Source: an uncultured Lachnospiraceae bacterium
GTDB taxonomy: Bacteria > Bacillota > Clostridia > Lachnospirales > Lachnospiraceae
Length of the DNA stretch: 64,000 nucleotides
Direction: 5' to 3'
NCBI GenBank assembly: GCA_910577645.1
Contig: CAJTOL010000003.1
Span: 62,001 to 126,000 of the forward strand
Position numbers and translations under genes: made by a program. The first letter of the stretch is position 1, and the number at the start of each line of letters is the position of its first letter. The notes under the pieces were generated by a model, which worked only from the letters and a program-made list of their open reading frames with translations, searched no databases and was not told the origin of the DNA. Of this stretch, positions 33,689 through 42,282 are shown one piece after another.

Positions 33689-34564
33689 TTAACCTTTTAC
33701 TGCTCCAAGGGTAATTCCCTTTGTAAAATATTTCTGGAAAATCAGGAATATGGTGATAATCGGCAGAGCCGCAAGAGCGGAACCAGCCATCAAAAGTCCG
33801 TAATCTATAGAATTCTCCGCCTGCATAGTAGCAATGCCAAGTGAAATAGTATACATGGAATTGCTGCTCAGCATAATCAACTGGATAAAATAATCATTCC
33901 AGGAATTGATAAAAGTAAAAATTGCCAATGCGCCGATACCCGGTTTAATCATGGGAAGCACAATATTCACAAAGGTACGAATCTCTCCGGCACCGTCCAC
34001 GCAGGCAGCCTCCAGCATTTCACCCGGCACTCCCTCGCTGAACTGTTTTAGCAGGAATACGCCGAAAGGCCATCCCACAATGGGGATAATGGTTGCCCAC
34101 AGAGTGTTAACCAGCCCGATAGCAGACATTTCACGGATCAGCGGGATTAAAATAACCTGTTTTGGAAGAGCCATGGCGCATACAATTAAGGAAAATAAAA
34201 CGGTGCGGCCGATAAAACGCTTCTTTGCCAAAGCATATCCGGCCAAAGCCGCTGTAATACAGGTAATAACCATAGATGCCACAGACATAAACACCGTATT
34301 TAATAACCACCGGTATGCCGCCGGTATGGTAGGACCTGTGATTCCTAAAAACTCAAACAACGGGGCCTTTCTCTTCTCCATCAGTTTGTTGTAGTTATCC
34401 ATTACCCACTCAGAAGGCCACCAAATCGGGGTAACGGACATGATTTCCGCTTTTGTTTTAAAGGATCCTGTAATAATCCAATACAGTGGGAACGTAAACA
34501 GAATCGCAACCAGGAAAACCAGGATAAATGATGCGATATCATATGCGGATTTCTTTTTCGTCAT
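33689..34564 (-). CDS. Sugar ABC permease 2 (MalG type)
   Basis: 291 residues with six helices: the first (FILVFLVAILFTFPLYWIITGSF) is typical of MalG. The EAA loop that contacts the ATPase reads EMLEAACVDGAGEIRTFVNIVLP. The C-terminus GITLGAVKG is also characteristic. It lies 13 bases after permease 1. No ATPase gene is in the operon, so a shared MsmX-like ATPase elsewhere must power it, the norm for Firmicutes CUT1 systems. The sugar is inferred to be a sialic acid or related amino sugar from neighbouring genes. Confidence 0.9.
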   Translation of the reverse strand: MTKKKSAYDIASFILVFLVAILFTFPLYWIITGSFKTKAEIMSVTPIWWPSEWVMDNYNKLMEKRKAPLFEFLGITGPTIPAAYRWLLNTVFMSVASMVITCITAALAGYALAKKRFIGRTVLFSLIVCAMALPKQVILIPLIREMSAIGLVNTLWATIIPIVGWPFGVFLLKQFSEGVPGEMLEAACVDGAGEIRTFVNIVLPMIKPGIGALAIFTFINSWNDYFIQLIMLSSNSMYTISLGIATMQAENSIDYGLLMAGSALAALPIITIFLIFQKYFTKGITLGAVKG

Positions 34565-34577
34565 AATCTATCCCTCC

Positions 34578-35480
34578 TTAATCTTTTTCCTGTCCCAGCT
34601 TAAACTGAACTGCTGACAGGAGTGCAATGACCAGTGCCAGAATAACGCCCATGGCGTTTCCGTAACCATAACGAGACAGCTTAAATGCGTTATAGTAAAT
34701 GTAGTACATAATGGTCATGGTAGAATTGTTGGGGCCACCGGAGGTCAACAGCTGAATCAGAGCAAAACACTGGAAGGAGTTGATGGTGGTAATAACCAGA
34801 ATGTACAGGGTTGTGGGCATCATCTGAGGCCATTTAATCTGCCAGAACGTCTGAGCGTGGGTAGCGCCGTCTACTTCAGCTGCCTCAACCAGGCTTTTAT
34901 CCACATTATCCAGGGCAGATACATACAATACAATGGGCTGTCCTACAGAGGTGGTAATCAGGATCAGGATGATACATCCCAAAGCAAAACGCTCATCACC
35001 CAGCCAGTTGACATTTTTATCAATGGCCCCCACTGCTGTTCCTACATAATTAAAAATACCGTAATAGTTATTAAACATCCACTTCCATACCATGGTAACG
35101 GCTACAGAGCCGGTAACAACAGGAAGGTAAAAAATACACCGGAATGCAGAGGTGGCAACCACATGCATTTTGCAGATGCTGTTTGCCGTCCACAGTGAAA
35201 ACGCACAGGTAACCGGTACGGAAACAAGTACAATAACCAGGGTGTTTCTCAGTCCGATCCAGAATACATCATCCTGAAACAGCTCTGTGTAATTCTGAAT
35301 GCCGATAAAAATATCTTCCCGCCCCATAGTGGAATCAAAAAAGCTTGTGAATAGGCACATAAACATGGGATATACCACAAAGCCGATAAAAAATACCAGG
35401 AACGGCAGCAGAAACAGGTAAGAGGCAATGTTCTCTTTTATCATCAATTGATGACCTTTTTTATTACTTAACCCAGCCAC
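34578..35480 (-). CDS. Sugar ABC permease 1 (MalF type)
   Basis: 300 residues from the GTG at 35480 (AGGGGG six bases upstream); a longer frame to 35540 lacks a site. Helices start with YLFLLPFLVFFIGFVVYPMFMCL. The EAA loop reads SLVEAAEVDGATHAQTFWQIKWP. It is the middle gene of a binding-protein/permease/permease operon and should form the membrane channel with the downstream permease. Confidence 0.9.
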   Translation of the reverse strand: MAGLSNKKGHQLMIKENIASYLFLLPFLVFFIGFVVYPMFMCLFTSFFDSTMGREDIFIGIQNYTELFQDDVFWIGLRNTLVIVLVSVPVTCAFSLWTANSICKMHVVATSAFRCIFYLPVVTGSVAVTMVWKWMFNNYYGIFNYVGTAVGAIDKNVNWLGDERFALGCIILILITTSVGQPIVLYVSALDNVDKSLVEAAEVDGATHAQTFWQIKWPQMMPTTLYILVITTINSFQCFALIQLLTSGGPNNSTMTIMYYIYYNAFKLSRYGYGNAMGVILALVIALLSAVQFKLGQEKD

Positions 35481-35597
35481 AATATTCCCCCTCTCAGATT
35501 TTAAAAAAACTGCTCCTTCCCTAATTAAGCCTTTAAGCAAATCGAAGAAAGGAGCAGCATTTTGTCACCTTAGTCTGTTATTAAGTCTGTCACCGGA

Positions 35598-36938
35598 TTA
35601 ATTTGCGGCTGCAGCATTGGCATTGGTGACAAAATTCTCAACACTGGTTGTGATGTCTTCTCCGGAACCAATCTTCTGAAGCATGTTCCACCACTCGGTA
35701 CGGGCAGTTGCCCAGCCGTTTACTACCTGATAGTAGTCGCCCATGTACTGCATGAACTGGCCATACTCGGTCTTCATCTCGTCGCCTGCATACATATCTG
35801 CCAGGGAGTTGCGTACAGACCAGTAAGTGGATGCCTCAACGGATGCCTTGGTGTTCTCGTCGCATACCCACTTAATGAAGGTCTTAGCCGCCTCAACCTT
35901 GGCTGCGTCACCGTTATCAAACACGCCGAAGCCCCAGATACCGCCGCACAGCTGCGGATCCTTGTCAGACGGGAATGCCATGGGGAATACATCAAAGCCA
36001 AGAACGTCGGCATTGTTGGTTTCCTGAGCAATGTTCCAGCAGAAGGCCATCTGCAGAACGCCCTGAACAAACAGGTTGATTTCATCGCTGCCCTGAATAG
36101 CCGGATCAAAGTTAATACCGTCCTGAGCCACTAAGGTTTCCAGAGCCTTTACGTTCTCAGCGGAATTAGCGGTATACTCGGTATGCTCGGCATTGGTAAA
36201 GGTTCCGCTGTACATATTGTTAATCAGAGCGCGGGTACCCTGGTCGCCTCCCTGGCCGCCGCAGAATACTGCGCCCACATTGGTGTAGCCTGCATCGTAC
36301 AGGGTCTGAACAGCCTTTAAGAAGTTTTCGGTAGTCCAGGTATGAGTTGCCTCATCCACATACTGCCATGCGCCTGTCTCCTCAAATACATCCCGGTTGA
36401 TAGCCATGGTATGGGCGGTCATACATAAAGGATACTCATAGTAAACGCCGTCTGCGTTGCGGCAGGCCGCCTCAACAGAAGCATTGGTATCTGCCTTTAC
36501 TTCATCAGTCCAAAGCTCGGTAAGGTCTACCATAACACCCTTTGCGCCCCAGTTTGCCACCAGACGCTCCGGTCCTTCCATAACGATATCAGGAGCAGCA
36601 TTTCCTTCAATGGCGGTGTTTACTTTATCATCACCGTCAGCATAGGTCAGGTATTCTACCTTAACAGTGATTTCCGGGTGAGCAGCGTTAAAATCTGCGA
36701 TAAGTCCGTCAACAGTTGCCTGATCCCCCCATTTTCCAATGGGATAAGTCCACAGAGAAATCTCTGCCGCTTCTCCTGCCGGAGCCGCTTCGGTAGCGTC
36801 TGCTTCCGGAGCGGCCTCAGTAGCTGCAGGCGCTGCCGCCTCAGTAGCCGCAGCAGTGGTCTCGGCAGGTTTGCTGCCACAGGCTACCATAGAAAGCGCC
36901 ATTGCGGCAGACAAGCTTAAAGCAAGAATTTTTTTCAT
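35598..36938 (-). CDS. Sugar-binding lipoprotein of ABC importer
   Basis: 446 residues. The lipobox LSMVAC near residue 20 is followed by an Ala/Thr/Glu-rich linker (about 25-60) that lifts the domain off the membrane. The SBP_bac_1 domain follows, with EISLWTYPIGKWGD and the typical PDIVMEGPE and FAFCWN-like hinge segments. It captures a sugar for the two downstream permeases. Family 1 proteins bind many oligosaccharides and sialic acids; the ligand cannot be read directly. It has a strong promoter with a palindrome in the leader. Confidence 0.9.
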   Translation of the reverse strand: MKKILALSLSAAMALSMVACGSKPAETTAAATEAAAPAATEAAPEADATEAAPAGEAAEISLWTYPIGKWGDQATVDGLIADFNAAHPEITVKVEYLTYADGDDKVNTAIEGNAAPDIVMEGPERLVANWGAKGVMVDLTELWTDEVKADTNASVEAACRNADGVYYEYPLCMTAHTMAINRDVFEETGAWQYVDEATHTWTTENFLKAVQTLYDAGYTNVGAVFCGGQGGDQGTRALINNMYSGTFTNAEHTEYTANSAENVKALETLVAQDGINFDPAIQGSDEINLFVQGVLQMAFCWNIAQETNNADVLGFDVFPMAFPSDKDPQLCGGIWGFGVFDNGDAAKVEAAKTFIKWVCDENTKASVEASTYWSVRNSLADMYAGDEMKTEYGQFMQYMGDYYQVVNGWATARTEWWNMLQKIGSGEDITTSVENFVTNANAAAAN

Positions 36939-36977
36939 AAACCATTTCCCCTTTTCATATATATTTTGTACAACTTC

Positions 36978-37034
36978 GACCGATATATTGCGGTCTTATT
37001 TATATATTCTACACAATTTTTATAAATTTGTCAA
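36978..37034 (-). promoter_or_regulatory. Promoter and possible operator of the sugar importer operon
   Basis: Read leftward: TTGACA (37034-37029), 17-base spacer, TAGAAT (37011-37006). Downstream lies an inverted repeat GACCG-N8-CGGTC (36978-36995), placed where a repressor could block transcription. The regulator is unknown; the nearby AraC-type protein is a candidate. Confidence 0.7.
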
Positions 37035-37069
37035 TATAAAAATATATAAATTCCCACAAATTTACAAAC

Positions 37070-37098
37070 TTGACCATTTTTTACAATAATGGTATTCT
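37070..37098 (+). promoter_or_regulatory. Sigma-A promoter of the SGNH esterase gene
   Basis: TTGACC (37070-37075), 17-base spacer, TATTCT (37093-37098). Divergent from the importer promoter across a very AT-rich spacer. Confidence 0.75.
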
Positions 37099-37133
37099 TA
37101 TAAATAATTATTTATGTGTCAAGGAGGGCTTTT

Positions 37134-37796
37134 ATGAAAAAACATATTCTTTGTCTGGGAGATTCCAACACTCACGGCTACTGTGCCGATCCGGCCGATT
37201 GCGCTGACGGCGGAATCCGGTATAACGAGGAGGAACGCTGGACCAGATTGCTTGGAAAAAAGCTTGGGGAAGATTATCTGGTAATTGAAGAAGGACTTTC
37301 CGGCAGGACTACCTCTTTTTCCGATCCCCTTTATGAGGGACTTTCGGCTGTAGACTATATCAATCCATGCCTGAAAAGCCATGAGGACATTGATCTGCTG
37401 ATCATTATGCTGGGCACCAACGACAGCAAGGATCGTTTCTCTGCCAGCGCTCCCTGTATTGCCCTTGGAATGAGCCGTCTTGTAAAAAAAGCCATGACAA
37501 CCGATTGCTGGGGCGGCAAAACTCCCAATATACTGGTCATTGCGCCGCCGCCTATTGGGGAAGGAGTACTTACCAGCCCTGTAGCCGGTACCATGGGAAC
37601 CGGCTGCGTCGAAAAATCCAGGGCCCTTGCTAAGGAGTATGAAACCGTATGTAAGCTGTTAAATGTTCATTTTCTTGATGCAGGCACTTTAAACTGTGAG
37701 TTTAACCAAATCGATTTTATGCATTTGACTAAAAAAGGCCACTCTGTCCTGGCGGAAGCCTTAAGCAGCCTTGTTCCGTCTCTCACCGCCTTATAA
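37134..37796 (+). CDS. SGNH/GDSL esterase
   Basis: 220 residues from the ATG at 37134 (AAGGAGGG upstream). Block I CLGDSNTHGYC has the catalytic Ser. The block III Asn lies in MLGTNDSKD, and the C-terminal DFMHLTKKGH supplies the Asp and His. It has no signal peptide, so it acts in the cytosol. SGNH enzymes in such clusters often remove O-acetyl groups from sugars; a sialic-acid O-acetyl esterase role is plausible but inferred. Its stop codon overlaps that of the opposite YesL-like gene (shared TTATAA). Confidence 0.85.
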   Translation: MKKHILCLGDSNTHGYCADPADCADGGIRYNEEERWTRLLGKKLGEDYLVIEEGLSGRTTSFSDPLYEGLSAVDYINPCLKSHEDIDLLIIMLGTNDSKDRFSASAPCIALGMSRLVKKAMTTDCWGGKTPNILVIAPPPIGEGVLTSPVAGTMGTGCVEKSRALAKEYETVCKLLNVHFLDAGTLNCEFNQIDFMHLTKKGHSVLAEALSSLVPSLTAL

Positions 37797-38459
37797 GTCT
37801 TCCTCCTCTGAATGGGAATCCTGCTCTTCCTCCGGCTTTGCAGGAGCCGTCTCTTCCGGCATATAGGGTTTCAATACCGGCTCAATAAACACGCTGGCAA
37901 TCAGGGCGGACAGGCATGGCATAAAAATTACCGGCCACCAAAGCCACAGACATAACCAGATGGTTACCACGCTCAAAAAACTTAAGAGCATAGTTCTTGG
38001 CAGGTGAAGCATACATAAAAATACACAATTTTTAAATAACCCGGCCAATCCGGTTTCAAACCGGGACAGCAGCGGAAAGAGAAATGTGATGATCCCCAAA
38101 ATCAGAAGAAGGATTACAAAATATCCCCACAAAAGCATATATCCGGCGCTGTTTGCGGAGAAAGCGGCAATCCGGTTCCAGGCAACGTACCCCAGCCAGC
38201 CTACAACCAGACAGATGAGTCCGGCAGGAATTCCGATTTTCAGATTTTTTTGAAAGGATCGGAAAAACCGGCGGTAAACCACTTCTTCTTTATACCAGAA
38301 GGTATGTACGGCAGTATCGTAAAGAGCGGCGCTGGCCGGCCCCAGAGGAATTAAAAAGACACTGAAAAACAGCCAGAGAAGGCTTAAAAACAGACAGTCT
38401 GTAATCCAGCCCATGGTAATCATCAGGCCATTTTCGGGATTAAATAGTTTACCAAACAT
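37791..38459 (-). CDS. YesL-like (DUF624) membrane protein
   Basis: 222 residues from the ATG at 38459 (AAAGGGG upstream), giving MFGKLFNPENG. About five helices are seen: WITDCLFLSLLWLFFSVFLI, IPAGLICLVVGWLGYVAW, YFVILLLILGIITFLFPLL, LLSFLSVVTIWLCLWLWWP. The C-terminal tail is acidic. The N-terminal GKLFNP, and the PLGPASAALYDT and EVVYRRFFRSFQKN segments are hallmarks of the family. YesL proteins accompany carbohydrate ABC importers in Firmicutes; their function is unknown. It converges with the esterase gene with a 6-bp overlap. Confidence 0.85.
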   Translation of the reverse strand: MFGKLFNPENGLMITMGWITDCLFLSLLWLFFSVFLIPLGPASAALYDTAVHTFWYKEEVVYRRFFRSFQKNLKIGIPAGLICLVVGWLGYVAWNRIAAFSANSAGYMLLWGYFVILLLILGIITFLFPLLSRFETGLAGLFKNCVFLCMLHLPRTMLLSFLSVVTIWLCLWLWWPVIFMPCLSALIASVFIEPVLKPYMPEETAPAKPEEEQDSHSEEEDL

Positions 38460-38662
38460 AAAGATACCCCTTTTTCTAAAATTTCTATATCTGAAAATTG
38501 TATCACGCTTTTTAATATCTGACAACTGCAAAAAATTTGTAACTATTCAATCATGTATCTTCTTGTTTTCAAAAAGTTTTATATTATTTTTAATTTCAGT
38601 TGAAAAATCTTCACTGGAATGATACAGTAATACTATGAAAATTTAATAAGGGAGGGTTTGCT

Positions 38663-39868
38663 ATGGACAGAGAAAAATTGCAGAAGGAACGAAATTGGGT
38701 TCAGTCTGAATTGTCGGCGTCGGTAAATTTCTGGCTGAATCATGGTATGGACAAGGTTCACGGCGGTGTCTATACCTGTCTGGATCGCACCGGCAAAGTC
38801 TATTCCACCGATAAAAGCGTATGGATGCAGGGCCGCTGCGGCTGGATGTTTGCCCATATGTGCCATGTTTACGGTGTCAAGGAAGAATGGTTAAACGCCA
38901 GCAAAAGCTGTCTGGATTTTATGGAAGCGCACTGCATAAACCGGGCTGCCGGGGATCGGATGTACTTTACCGTTACCGAAGACGGAAAGCCCCTGCGCCA
39001 GCGCCGCTACTACTATTCCGAGGCCTTCTATGCCAGCGCCAACGCCGAGTATTACGGCATCACCGGCCAGAAAGAGTGCCTGGAGCGCGCCCGCCGCGCT
39101 TATAATCTCTACTGGGATTTGGCTCACGGAGCCGCCGATCCGGTGGGAATGGGCCCCAAGACTATTCCGGAAACCCGTACCGGACGGGCATTTGGCCTGC
39201 CTATGATTATCTTAAATGTAATTGGTATCCTGCTTCGGGTAGATCCGGAACATAAGGCAGAGTACCAGGACAGGGCTCAGCAGTGTATTGATGAGATTTT
39301 TAAATATTTCGTTCATCCGGAATTAAAGTGTGTTCTGGAAAATGTTGCTCCTGACGGCGCTGCCCGCTTAAATTATACCGAAGGCCGTACCGTAAATCCG
39401 GGCCACGATATTGAAGGATCCTGGTTTATTTTAGAGCACGCAAAGCGCACCGGCGATACCAGCCTGGTTCCCAAGGCCGCTGAGATTTTTGACTGGGCCA
39501 TTGAGGCCGGATGGGACAAAGAATACGGCGGGCTCCTGTACTTTGTAGACTGCCTTGGCATGCCTCCTGAGGCCTATGAACACGATATGAAGCTTTGGTG
39601 GCCTCACAATGAGATCCTTATTGCATCCCTGATGTTATACCGGGATACAAAAGACGAAAAGTATCTGGACTGGTTCTATAAAACCCTTGACTACTGTAAG
39701 GAGCATTTTGCCGATCCGGAATACGGAGAATGGTACGGTTATCTTCGCCGGGACGGCAAGCCTACCATGCCTTCCACCAAGGGTTCCACCTTTAAAGGCC
39801 CCTTCCACCTTCCCCGCTGCCTGATTCTGGTGGATCAGATGATGGGGGAGCTTTTGGAACAGGCCTGA
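38663..39868 (+). CDS. N-acylglucosamine 2-epimerase
   Basis: 401 residues. The (alpha/alpha)6 barrel sequence of the AGE family is visible: GGVYTCLDRTGKVYSTDKSV, WMQGRCGWMFAHM, NPGHDIEGSWFILEHAKRTG, and LWWPHNEILIASLMLY. These hold the catalytic and substrate His/Arg residues. AGE enzymes interconvert N-acetylmannosamine and N-acetylglucosamine. With a lyase of the NanA family 34 bases downstream, a sialic acid to ManNAc to GlcNAc route is likely. The start has GGGAGGG. A possible promoter is TTGAAA-N17-TACAGT in the upstream region. Confidence 0.88.
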   Translation: MDREKLQKERNWVQSELSASVNFWLNHGMDKVHGGVYTCLDRTGKVYSTDKSVWMQGRCGWMFAHMCHVYGVKEEWLNASKSCLDFMEAHCINRAAGDRMYFTVTEDGKPLRQRRYYYSEAFYASANAEYYGITGQKECLERARRAYNLYWDLAHGAADPVGMGPKTIPETRTGRAFGLPMIILNVIGILLRVDPEHKAEYQDRAQQCIDEIFKYFVHPELKCVLENVAPDGAARLNYTEGRTVNPGHDIEGSWFILEHAKRTGDTSLVPKAAEIFDWAIEAGWDKEYGGLLYFVDCLGMPPEAYEHDMKLWWPHNEILIASLMLYRDTKDEKYLDWFYKTLDYCKEHFADPEYGEWYGYLRRDGKPTMPSTKGSTFKGPFHLPRCLILVDQMMGELLEQA

Positions 39869-39902
39869 CATTAAAAAATTTTAAAGAAAAGAGGAAAATC
39901 AT

Positions 39903-40829
39903 ATGAAAGATATTACCAGATATCAGGGTGTTATTCCTGCTTTTTATGCCTGCTATGACGACAACGGCCAGATCTCTCCTGAGCGCGTTGAGGAATATAC
40001 CCGTTTTTTAGTCCGCAAAGGAGTAAAAGGCGTTTATGTAGGCGGTTCTTCCGGAGAGTGTATTTATCAGAGCGTTGCGGATCGGAAGCTTCTCCTGGAA
40101 CATGTGGTTGCCGCTGCCGGCGGTAAGCTTACCATTATCGCCCATGTTGCCTGCAACAATACGGCAGACAGCGCAGAGCTGGCCCGCCATGCAGAAAGCC
40201 TGGGTGTTGACGCAATTGCTTCCATCCCGCCTATTTATTTCCGCCTGCCGGAGCATGCAATTGCAAAATATTGGAATGATATCTCTGCCGCCGCCCCTGA
40301 AACGGATTTCATTATCTACAACATTCCTCAGCTTGCAGGCGTTGCCCTGACCATGCCTCTCCTTCGGGAAATGTTAAAAAACCCCAACGTAATCGGCGTT
40401 AAGAACTCTTCCATGCCGGTTCAGGATATCCAGATGTTTAAGTATGAGGGTTCCCTGGGAGGACGTCCCTTTGTGGTATTCAACGGTCCGGATGAACAGC
40501 TGATCAGCGGCTTGATGATGGGCGCTGACGGTGGTATCGGCGGAACCTACTCCTCCTGTCCGGAGCTTTATTTAAAGCTTTATGATCTGGTACAGGCCGG
40601 GGATTATGAGACTGCCCGTGCCCTTCAGTATGACATCAATAATATTATTTACGCCCTCTGCTCCTGCAAAGGAAACATGTATGCGGCAATCAAGGCTGTC
40701 CTTAAAAAGAGGGAAGGCCTGGAGCTTGGAGGCGTAAGAGCGCCTCTTATCAATCTGGTTCCGGAAGACGCTTCTATTATTGATAAGATCGCAGCCATGA
40801 TTGACGAAGCCGTGGCTAAGTACCTGTAG
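39903..40829 (+). CDS. nanA: N-acetylneuraminate lyase-type aldolase
   Basis: 308 residues, DapA/NanA barrel. GGSSGE (47-52) binds the substrate carboxylate. Y139 (FIIYNIPQLAG) and Schiff-base K167 (VIGVKNSS) are in place. The enzyme family cleaves N-acetylneuraminate to pyruvate and N-acetylmannosamine. It is placed in NanA rather than DapA because of the adjacent 2-epimerase. It has no kinase, NanE or sialidase beside it. Probably cotranscribed with the epimerase; an inverted repeat follows. Confidence 0.85.
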   Translation: MKDITRYQGVIPAFYACYDDNGQISPERVEEYTRFLVRKGVKGVYVGGSSGECIYQSVADRKLLLEHVVAAAGGKLTIIAHVACNNTADSAELARHAESLGVDAIASIPPIYFRLPEHAIAKYWNDISAAAPETDFIIYNIPQLAGVALTMPLLREMLKNPNVIGVKNSSMPVQDIQMFKYEGSLGGRPFVVFNGPDEQLISGLMMGADGGIGGTYSSCPELYLKLYDLVQAGDYETARALQYDINNIIYALCSCKGNMYAAIKAVLKKREGLELGGVRAPLINLVPEDASIIDKIAAMIDEAVAKYL

Positions 40830-40839
40830 ATAAAAAATA

Positions 40840-40902
40840 AAGAGGCTTTCTATTGGCAGATGTCAGCAAGTACTGGCAGACAGCCATAATAGAAAGCCTC
40901 TT
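40840..40902. repeat. 15-bp inverted repeat between nanA and the AraC gene
   Basis: AAGAGGCTTTCTATT (40840-40854) is a perfect inverse of AATAGAAAGCCTCTT (40888-40902), with a 33-nt interior. The CTTTCTAT core also appears inside the palindromes at 7877 and 51661. It may terminate the nanA transcript or regulate the next gene, whose ATG is 46 bases on. Confidence 0.7.
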
Positions 40903-40948
40903 GTTATCGAATTTGCTTGAAACCGTCAATTTTAAGCGGAGGAACTGC

Positions 40949-41791
40949 ATGGGCATTTTAAGATACAATCCCCTGGTAAATACATCGTTAAAATCTGCAG
41001 GGGTCAAGCTTTTGTATGTCACCTATTCTAAATATGAAAAGGATTGGCAAAGTCTGCCTCATACCCATCATTTTACCGAATTGTGTTATGTATTAGGCGG
41101 GCACGGATCTTATCTCATTGAAAATGAAGAATTTCCCATTGTAAAGAACGATTTTATCATTATCAATTCCAATATTTCCCACACAGAAAAGTCTGCGGAG
41201 GAAGCCCCCTTAGAATACATTATCCTGGGTATTGAGGGGCTGGACTTTTCCTCCGCTAATGGCTCCGACCATGTTATTTTCAACTGCTCAGGGAAACATA
41301 TGGAGTTTTCTTTCTACATGAAATCCCTGTTGTCTGAAATGCAGGAAAAGCAAAAAGGGTATGAGCTGGTGTGCAGCAGCCTGTTGGATATCCTGATCAC
41401 CAAGCTGCTGCGCCGCCCTATTCTGGTAAGTGAAAGTATTCCTGTGGCCAAGGCCAACCGGGAATGTTTAAAGCTCAAGCAGTATATTGACAGCAACTAT
41501 CCCCGCCAGATTACCCTGGATTCCCTGGCTGCAATCTCCCATTTAAATAAATATTACCTGGTTCACGCCTTTACCAAAATTTTTGGCTGCTCCCCCATCA
41601 ATTATCTGTTTCAAGTTCGGATCAAAGCCAGCAAGGAGCTTTTATCCAGCACCAACCTCAGCATTACGGAAATCGCTCATGCCTCAGGCTTTTCCTCTCA
41701 AAGCTATTTCGCCCAGTGCTTTTTAAAGCACTGTAATATGACTGCCAGCGAATACCGGAAATTATGCAGCGAAAACCGCAGCTCCACATAG
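40949..41791 (+). CDS. AraC-family transcriptional regulator
   Basis: 280 residues from the ATG at 40949 (GGAGG six bases upstream); a longer frame crosses the inverted repeat. The N-terminal cupin-like sensing domain has LPHTHHFTELCYVLGG. The C-terminal double helix-turn-helix shows ITLDSLAAISHLNKYYLVHA and LSITEIAHASGFSSQSYFAQ, ending in the TASEYRK region. Such proteins usually activate sugar genes when ligand binds. Its position after nanA suggests it controls the sialic-acid/importer genes. It converges with smpB, with 12 bases between. Confidence 0.88.
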   Translation: MGILRYNPLVNTSLKSAGVKLLYVTYSKYEKDWQSLPHTHHFTELCYVLGGHGSYLIENEEFPIVKNDFIIINSNISHTEKSAEEAPLEYIILGIEGLDFSSANGSDHVIFNCSGKHMEFSFYMKSLLSEMQEKQKGYELVCSSLLDILITKLLRRPILVSESIPVAKANRECLKLKQYIDSNYPRQITLDSLAAISHLNKYYLVHAFTKIFGCSPINYLFQVRIKASKELLSSTNLSITEIAHASGFSSQSYFAQCFLKHCNMTASEYRKLCSENRSST

Positions 41792-41803
41792 ACGACGAGC
41801 TAT

Positions 41804-42268
41804 TTACAGGTTCCGCACCTTAAATTCCCGCTCCAGCTCCCGTCTCTGATCCTTCTTGGCAATGTCCTCCCGCTTGTCATAAAGCTTTTTGCCCCGGGCC
41901 AGACCGATCTCCACCTTTACAAGGCTTCCCTTAAAGTATACCTGCAAAGGCACCAGAGTAAATCCTTTCTCCGCAATCTTTCCGCCCAGCTTATGAATCT
42001 CTGCTTTGTGCATCAGAAGCTTTCTGGCCCGCAGAGGATCCTTATTAAAGATATTGCCCTTTTCATAGGGATTCACATGCATCCCATAGATGTAGACCTC
42101 CCCGTTCTGGATCCGCACAAAGGCTTCCTTAATGCTGCATTTTCCCATGCGGATAGACTTTACCTCTGTGCCGTAAAGTTCAATTCCGGTCTCGTATTTC
42201 TCGTCAATAAAATAATCGTGATATGCCTTTTTGTTGTTGGCAATGAGTTTAAAATTATCCTTCCCCAT
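41804..42268 (-). CDS. smpB: SsrA-binding protein SmpB
   Basis: 154 residues, with NNKKAYHDYFIDEKYETGIELYGTEVKSIR at the N-terminal half (read in parts), FKGSLVKVEIGLARGKKLYDKR and the basic C-terminal tail. SmpB brings tmRNA to stalled ribosomes for trans-translation. AGGAGG precedes the ATG, and the gene lies 14 bases after rnr, the usual order secG-rnr-smpB. The tmRNA gene ssrA often follows but is not in the window; an AraC gene converges here instead. Confidence 0.97.
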   Translation of the reverse strand: MGKDNFKLIANNKKAYHDYFIDEKYETGIELYGTEVKSIRMGKCSIKEAFVRIQNGEVYIYGMHVNPYEKGNIFNKDPLRARKLLMHKAEIHKLGGKIAEKGFTLVPLQVYFKGSLVKVEIGLARGKKLYDKREDIAKKDQRRELEREFKVRNL

Positions 42269-42282
42269 TTTTCATCCTCCTG

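Noticed and set aside
41792..41803. tmRNA (ssrA) expected after smpB
   Set aside because: Only 12 bases separate smpB from the convergent AraC gene; no tmRNA ends were seen in the window.
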